A stretch of 36,408 nucleotides of DNA from Pseudomonas sp. GD04019 (GTDB taxonomy: Bacteria; Pseudomonadota; Gammaproteobacteria; Pseudomonadales; Pseudomonadaceae), in assembly GCF_029837695.1 (NCBI RefSeq), contig NZ_JAOEEA010000019.1, forward strand, positions 1 through 36,408. The letters run 5' to 3'. A program made the translations under genes and the position numbers. Of the stretch, positions 32,834-36,408 are shown piece by piece. A model generated the notes under the pieces. That model was not told where the DNA came from, did not search any database, and was given only the letters and a program-made list of their open reading frames with translations. Numbering within the stretch: the first letter of the stretch is position 1; every line of letters begins with the position of its first letter.

Positions 32834-33280
32834 ATGGATATCGTTCTGGGTCTGATCGGCGTAGGGCTGGTCGTCATTTTTTTGGTTCAGGCGTCGCGCA
32901 TCTATGCCGGCGCGCTATCGCACCGCATGAACCTGCAAGACCTTCGCCGTCACGGCAAACCACATCGCGCCATTACCGAACACGAGCGCCGCAGTCTGGC
33001 GTCATATGCGGCGTCGCTGGCCTACCTGGGTAATCACGCGCCTTCGTATCGGCCAGTGAGCGAAGATGTGTATCTGCTGCAGGGGCTCGCCGAGATGCGT
33101 GGCTTCGAGTTCTCCGGCATCCACAGCGAGCAGCTTTCCATTGCCGGGGTACCGGTTGAGCTGCCATTCACCCTGCGCGACTACCTGATGCATGAGAACA
33201 ACAAGGCCGAAGTGGTGGTAGCCGACCGACATGCATTGGTGCTGTCGCTGAATGGTTTCCGCTTGCCGCTCCTGACCTGA
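32834..33280 (+). CDS. Unrecognised 148-residue protein with N-terminal membrane anchor
   Basis: I do not recognise this family. One hydrophobic helix (about 3-22) precedes a soluble region of mixed composition (about 30-148) containing HRMNLQDLRRHGKPHRA, AEMRGFEFSGI and a C-terminal VADRHALVLSLNGFRLPLL. It looks like a single-pass inner-membrane protein with a cytoplasmic or periplasmic alpha/beta domain. AAGGAG (32820-32825) is eight bases before the ATG at 32834, so the much longer reading from 32645, which crosses the ttgC terminator, is not used. It stands alone between the efflux operon and the converging trmA. Confidence 0.7.
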   Translation: MDIVLGLIGVGLVVIFLVQASRIYAGALSHRMNLQDLRRHGKPHRAITEHERRSLASYAASLAYLGNHAPSYRPVSEDVYLLQGLAEMRGFEFSGIHSEQLSIAGVPVELPFTLRDYLMHENNKAEVVVADRHALVLSLNGFRLPLLT

Positions 33281-33281
33281 C

Positions 33282-33298
33282 GCGGCGCTTAGCGCCGC
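33282..33298. other. Stem-loop between converging genes
   Basis: GCGGCGC (33282-33288) pairs with GCGCCGC (33292-33298) around TTA, which is the TAA stop of trmA read on the minus strand. No T-run follows on either side, so its role as a terminator is doubtful. Confidence 0.4.
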
Positions 33299-34374
33299 AC
33301 CAGCAATACGCCGCTTTCCATGTGATGGGTCCACGGGAACTGGTCGAACAGCGCGCAACGCTCGATACGGTGGGTATCGTTGAGCTGGGCGATGTTGGCG
33401 GCCAGGGTCTCCGGGTTGCAGGAGATGTACAGGATATTGTCGAAACGGCGGGTCAGCTCGCAGGTGTCCGGGTCCATGCCGGCGCGCGGTGGGTCGACGA
33501 ACACGGCGCCGAAGTCGTAGGACTTCAGGTCGATATCGGCCAGGCGGCGGAACGGGCGTACTTCGTTGAGGGCCTGGGTCAGCTCCTCGGCAGACAGACG
33601 CACCAGCTCGATATTGTCGATGCCGTTGTCCGCCAGGTTGGCCAGCGCGGCATTCACCGAGCTCTTGCTGATCTCGGTGGCCAGCACTTTGCGTACGCGG
33701 GTCGACAGCGGCAGGGTGAAGTTGCCGTTGCCGCAGTACAGCTCCAGCAGGTCGTCGTTGTGCTGACCGAGGGCGTCATAAGCCCACTGCAGCATCTGCT
33801 GGCAGACCTGGCCGTTGGGCTGGGTGAAGGCGCCCTCGGGCTGGCGGTAGCGGAAGCTGCGCCCGGCCACGGTCATTTCTTCCTGCACGTAATCGCGGCC
33901 GATCACCAGGCGCTGGCCGCGCGAGCGGCCGACCAGGCTCACGCCCAGCTTGGCCGCCAGCTGCTCGGCCTCGGCCTGCCATTCGGCGTCCAGCGGGCGG
34001 TGGTAGCACAGGGTGATCAGCGCATCGCCGGCCAGGGTGGTGAGGAACTCGATCTGGAACAGCTTGAACGACAGCACCCGGCTGGCCTGCCAGGCTGCTT
34101 TCAGCTTGGGCATCAGCTCGTTGATGCGCAGGCTGGCGATGGGGAATTCCTCGATCAGGATCGGCGTGTGCTTGTCGCCGGCGGCGAACATCGCGTAATG
34201 GCGCTCTTCCTGTTCGCGCCACAGGCGGAACTCGGCGCGCAGGCGGTAGTGCTCGCCTGGCGAGGTGAAGACCGCAGGCTCAGGTGCGGCGAAGGGCGCC
34301 AGCAGCTCGCGCAGGCGGGCGACCTTATCTTCCAGCTGGGCGGCATAGGCCGCCGCGTCGCGTACCTGGGTCAT
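33289..34374 (-). CDS. trmA: tRNA (uracil-5-)-methyltransferase TrmA
   Basis: A 361-residue SAM-dependent enzyme that makes m5U54 (ribothymidine) in the T-loop of tRNAs. FTQPN (183-187), ELYCGNGNF (211-219) and VFVDPPRAG (291-299) form the SAM and catalytic site. The nucleophile is C319 in ISCNPET and the general base E353 in HHMESG. There is no Fe-S cluster domain or TRAM domain, which separates it from RlmD and RlmC. The ATG (34372-34374) overlaps the permease stop as ATGA, so translation is coupled to the upstream purine permease. The longer open frame to 35307 is only antisense-free space within the permease gene. Confidence 0.95.
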   Translation of the reverse strand: MTQVRDAAAYAAQLEDKVARLRELLAPFAAPEPAVFTSPGEHYRLRAEFRLWREQEERHYAMFAAGDKHTPILIEEFPIASLRINELMPKLKAAWQASRVLSFKLFQIEFLTTLAGDALITLCYHRPLDAEWQAEAEQLAAKLGVSLVGRSRGQRLVIGRDYVQEEMTVAGRSFRYRQPEGAFTQPNGQVCQQMLQWAYDALGQHNDDLLELYCGNGNFTLPLSTRVRKVLATEISKSSVNAALANLADNGIDNIELVRLSAEELTQALNEVRPFRRLADIDLKSYDFGAVFVDPPRAGMDPDTCELTRRFDNILYISCNPETLAANIAQLNDTHRIERCALFDQFPWTHHMESGVLLVRR

Positions 34375-35669
34375 GCGTTGACGCCGAAGGCGAACTTGGC
34401 GACGAAGATCGCGGCCAGCACCACCAGCGCCGGGTTGATCTCCTTGAAGCGACCGGCCAGGGCCTTGATCACCACCCAGGCGATGAAGCCGAAGGCGATG
34501 CCGTTGGCGATGGAGAAGGTCAGCGGCATGGCCAGGGCGGTGATCACCACCGGCGCGGCGACGGTGATGTCGTCCCAGTCGATCTCGGCCAGGCCGGAGG
34601 TCATCAGCACGGCGACGAACAGCAGCGCCGGCGCGGTAGCAAACGCGGGGACTGTGCCGGCCAGCGGGGCGAAGAACAGCGCCAGCAGGAACAGAACTGC
34701 TACCACTATGGCGGTCAGGCCGGTGCGGCCGCCGGCGGCCACGCCCGAGGCGGATTCGATATAGCTGGTGGTGGTGCTGGTGCCCAGCAGCGAACCGCCC
34801 ATGGCGGCGGCGCTGTCGGCAATCAGCGCGCGGCCCATCTTCGGCAGGTGGCCGTCCTTGCTCATCAGGCCGGCGCGCTTGGCCACGCCGATCAGGGTGC
34901 CGGTGTTGTCGAACAGGTCGACGAACAGGAAGGCGAAGATCACGCTGATCATGCCCACGTCCAGCGCGCCCATGATGTCCAGCTGCAGGAAGGTCGGGGC
35001 TAGCGACGGCGGCATGGAGACGATGCCGCCGAACGGGGTGACGCCCAGGCCGATGGCGATGGCGGTGACCACGAGAATGCCGATCATCACTGCACCGGTG
35101 ACGCGACGCGCCTCCAGGGCGACGATCAGGAAGAAGCCGAGGATCGCCAGCAGCGGGCCGGGGGCGTGCAGGTCGCCGAGGCCGACCAGGGTGGCCGGGT
35201 TGTCCACCACCAGGCCGGCTTCCTTCAGCGCGATCAGCGCCAGGAACAGGCCGATGCCGGCAGCGATGGCCGAGCGCAGCGGCAGCGGAATGCTGTTCAC
35301 GATCCACTCGCGGATGCGGAAGATCGACAGCAGGAAGAACAGGGTGGCGGAGATGAATACCGCGCCCAGTGCCACCTGCCAGGTGTGGCCCATGTGCAGC
35401 ACCACGGTGTAGGTGAAGAAGGCGTTGAGGCCCATGCCGGGGGCGAGGGCGATCGGGTAGTTGGCGATCAGGCCCATCAGCGCCGAGCCGATGGCCGCGG
35501 CCAGGCAGGTGGCGACGAAGATCGCGCCCTTGTCCATGCCCGTCTCACCGAGGATCGCCGGGTTGACGAAGAGGATGTAGGCCATGGTCAGGAAGGTGGT
35601 GATACCGGCCAGGATCTCGGTGCGCACGTTGGTGTTGTGCGCCTTGAGTTGGAATAGCTTTTCCAGCAT
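34371..35669 (-). CDS. NCS2-family purine permease (AzgA/GhxP-like)
   Basis: A 432-residue, about fourteen-helix transporter of the AzgA-like NCS2 branch, a proton symporter for hypoxanthine, guanine or adenine. Recognisable segments are ILAGITTFLTMAYILFVNP (about 20-38), APGMGLNAFFTY (about 75-86), VDLFDNTGTLIGVAKRAG (about 248-265) and GTSTTTSYIESASG (about 293-306), the substrate-site motifs of this branch. The start MLEKLFQLKAHN has GGGAG seven bases upstream; an extended reading to 35789 would pass through the promoter at 35788-35816. Which base it carries cannot be decided from sequence. Co-transcribed with trmA. Confidence 0.92.
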   Translation of the reverse strand: MLEKLFQLKAHNTNVRTEILAGITTFLTMAYILFVNPAILGETGMDKGAIFVATCLAAAIGSALMGLIANYPIALAPGMGLNAFFTYTVVLHMGHTWQVALGAVFISATLFFLLSIFRIREWIVNSIPLPLRSAIAAGIGLFLALIALKEAGLVVDNPATLVGLGDLHAPGPLLAILGFFLIVALEARRVTGAVMIGILVVTAIAIGLGVTPFGGIVSMPPSLAPTFLQLDIMGALDVGMISVIFAFLFVDLFDNTGTLIGVAKRAGLMSKDGHLPKMGRALIADSAAAMGGSLLGTSTTTSYIESASGVAAGGRTGLTAIVVAVLFLLALFFAPLAGTVPAFATAPALLFVAVLMTSGLAEIDWDDITVAAPVVITALAMPLTFSIANGIAFGFIAWVVIKALAGRFKEINPALVVLAAIFVAKFAFGVNA

Positions 35670-35787
35670 GGTGGGCTCCCGTAGGGCTGGTGCGGCAAGG
35701 GTTGTGGACTGCGCGAAAGCAAAGCACAAAGACTGCCAACTCGATGAAATACGAGCGCAGATTCGGCCTGGTCCGGAAAAGCCGCGC

Positions 35788-35816
35788 ACTATACCAGCTC
35801 ACCCCCGAGCGGTGAA
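35788..35816 (-). promoter_or_regulatory. Promoter of the permease-trmA operon
   Basis: On the minus strand TTCACC (35811-35816) and TATAGT (35788-35793) are separated by 17 bp, with a TGG just before the -10 (extended -10). The start would lie near 35781, giving an untranslated leader of about 110 nt. I see no riboswitch-like fold in it. Confidence 0.7.
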
Positions 35817-35824
35817 TTTATGAC

Positions 35825-35851
35825 CGGACGGACAGTATCGGTTTCCGTCCG
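35825..35851 (+). promoter_or_regulatory. Hairpin touching the ribosome binding site of the DJ-1 gene
   Basis: CGGACGGA (35825-35832) pairs perfectly with TCCGTCCG (35844-35851) around an 11-base loop. The last paired base is the first G of the GAGGAG Shine-Dalgarno (35851-35856), so the helix abuts and could limit access to it. Confidence 0.5.
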
Positions 35852-35863
35852 AGGAGCCTGCAG

Positions 35864-36408
35864 ATGACCCAGCGCGCCCTGATCGCCGTCGCCGACGGTG
35901 TGGAAGATATCGAGACCATCAGCCTGATCGACGTGTTGCGCCGCGCAGAAGTGGAAGTGGTGGTGGCCAGCATCGAGAACCGCCGCATGTTCACCTGCGC
36001 CCGCGGCACCCGGGTGACCGCCGACGCCATGCTGGTCGACGTGCTGGCCCAGGACTTCGACCTGATCGTGCTGCCCGGCGGCATGCCCGGTGCCCAGCAC
36101 CTGGCCGAGCACGAGCCGCTGGCCGACAAGGTCCGCGAGCAGGCCAGGGCCGGCAAGCTGTTCGCCGCCATCTGCGCCGCCCCGGCCCTGGCCCTGCAGG
36201 GCTACGGCGTGCTCAGGCAGCGACGGATGACCTGCTACCCGGCCTTCAGCGACCGCCTGTCCGGCTGCACCTTCGTCGATCAGCCGGTGGTGGTCGACGG
36301 CAACTGCATCACCAGCCAGGGCCCGGCCACGGCGCTGGAGTTCGCCCTGACCCTGGTCGAGCAACTGGTGGGCAAGGCCAAGCGCAAGGCGGTGGCCGAG
36401 GCCATGCT
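35864..36408 (+). CDS. DJ-1/PfpI-family protein (YajL-like), runs off the window
   Basis: The first 181 codons of a DJ-1/ThiJ/PfpI protein are present; the 3' end is beyond the window. GVEDIETISLIDVLRRA (12-28) contains the conserved glutamate E14. LVLPGGMPGA-type sequence occurs at about 68-77 (IVLPGGMPGAQHL). AAICAAPAL (101-109) is the nucleophile elbow, with reactive cysteine C104. FALTLVEQLVG near residues 160-170 is the usual end of the family, so few codons are likely missing. Family members act in oxidative-stress protection or as glyoxalase/deglycase-like enzymes; the exact activity is debated. GAGGAG is seven bases before ATG and is bordered by a hairpin. Confidence 0.9.
   Translation, partial: MTQRALIAVADGVEDIETISLIDVLRRAEVEVVVASIENRRMFTCARGTRVTADAMLVDVLAQDFDLIVLPGGMPGAQHLAEHEPLADKVREQARAGKLFAAICAAPALALQGYGVLRQRRMTCYPAFSDRLSGCTFVDQPVVVDGNCITSQGPATALEFALTLVEQLVGKAKRKAVAEAM

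Noticed and set aside
34375..35307. Upstream extension of trmA to a 672-residue protein
   Set aside because: The added part lies in another frame of the permease gene. TrmA homology begins at the ATG at 34374, which gives the normal length.
1..36408. CRISPR array, insertion sequence, prophage, toxin-antitoxin or restriction system
   Set aside because: No regularly spaced direct repeats, transposase, integrase or phage-type genes are seen. The DUF559 protein is the only nuclease-like accessory gene and has no methylase or partner gene beside it.

Overview
The window is a GC-rich stretch of a Pseudomonas-type gammaproteobacterial chromosome. The gene order tRNA-Leu x2 / rnr / rlmB / rpsF / rpsR / DUF2232 membrane protein / rplI / dnaB / alr / 7TM-GGDEF / ygiQ matches what I recall of the conserved pseudomonad core. 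The REP-type palindromes and a TtgABC-like efflux operon with a TtgR-like operator fit the same assignment. I cannot fix the species by reading alone.

Layout. Bases 1-420 hold two tandem tRNA-Leu(CAG) genes on the minus strand, each with its own terminator, behind one promoter. Bases 525-8747 are the plus-strand core block: RNase R, 23S rRNA methyltransferase RlmB, the S6/S18/DUF2232/L9 ribosomal-protein operon with its own promoter and an S6:S18-type autoregulatory leader, replicative helicase DnaB and alanine racemase. Bases 8754-13163 hold a minus-strand 7TM-DISM diguanylate cyclase and, divergently, a YgiQ radical-SAM protein. Bases 13180-20367 hold a REPIN, a flavoprotein, a class V aminotransferase, a histone-deacetylase-family amidohydrolase, and a tightly overlapping operon (GNAT acetyltransferase, tandem-domain SagB-like oxidoreductase, TesB thioesterase, HAD phosphatase). 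Bases 20386-21045 hold a DUF559 endonuclease-like gene bracketed by long CCCTCACCCC-type inverted repeats. Bases 21066-26175 hold an acyl-CoA synthetase divergent from an AraC regulator, a YpfJ-type zinc metallopeptidase, a DUF411 protein and a small DUF4345-like membrane protein. Bases 26161-32739 hold a TetR repressor divergent from an RND efflux operon (ttgABC-like) ending in a strong terminator. Bases 32834-36408 hold a small unrecognised protein, an NCS2 purine permease overlapping trmA on the minus strand, and a DJ-1 family gene that runs off the window end. No stretch longer than 300 bases lacks a gene, and I see no CRISPR array, insertion sequence or prophage.

How the parts work together. 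Most genes are housekeeping: translation, replication, RNA decay and modification, cell-wall precursor supply and drug efflux. I found no convincing new multi-gene defence or biosynthetic system. The most interesting signal is at gene ends. Three families of palindromic repeat have been absorbed into coding sequence. They supply TAG or TGA stop codons to neighbouring genes, a C-terminal tail of about 48 residues to the DUF559 protein, and the N-terminal leader of the HAD phosphatase. The S6:S18 mRNA leader and a hairpin at the ribosome binding site of the DJ-1 gene are the clearest candidate regulatory RNAs.
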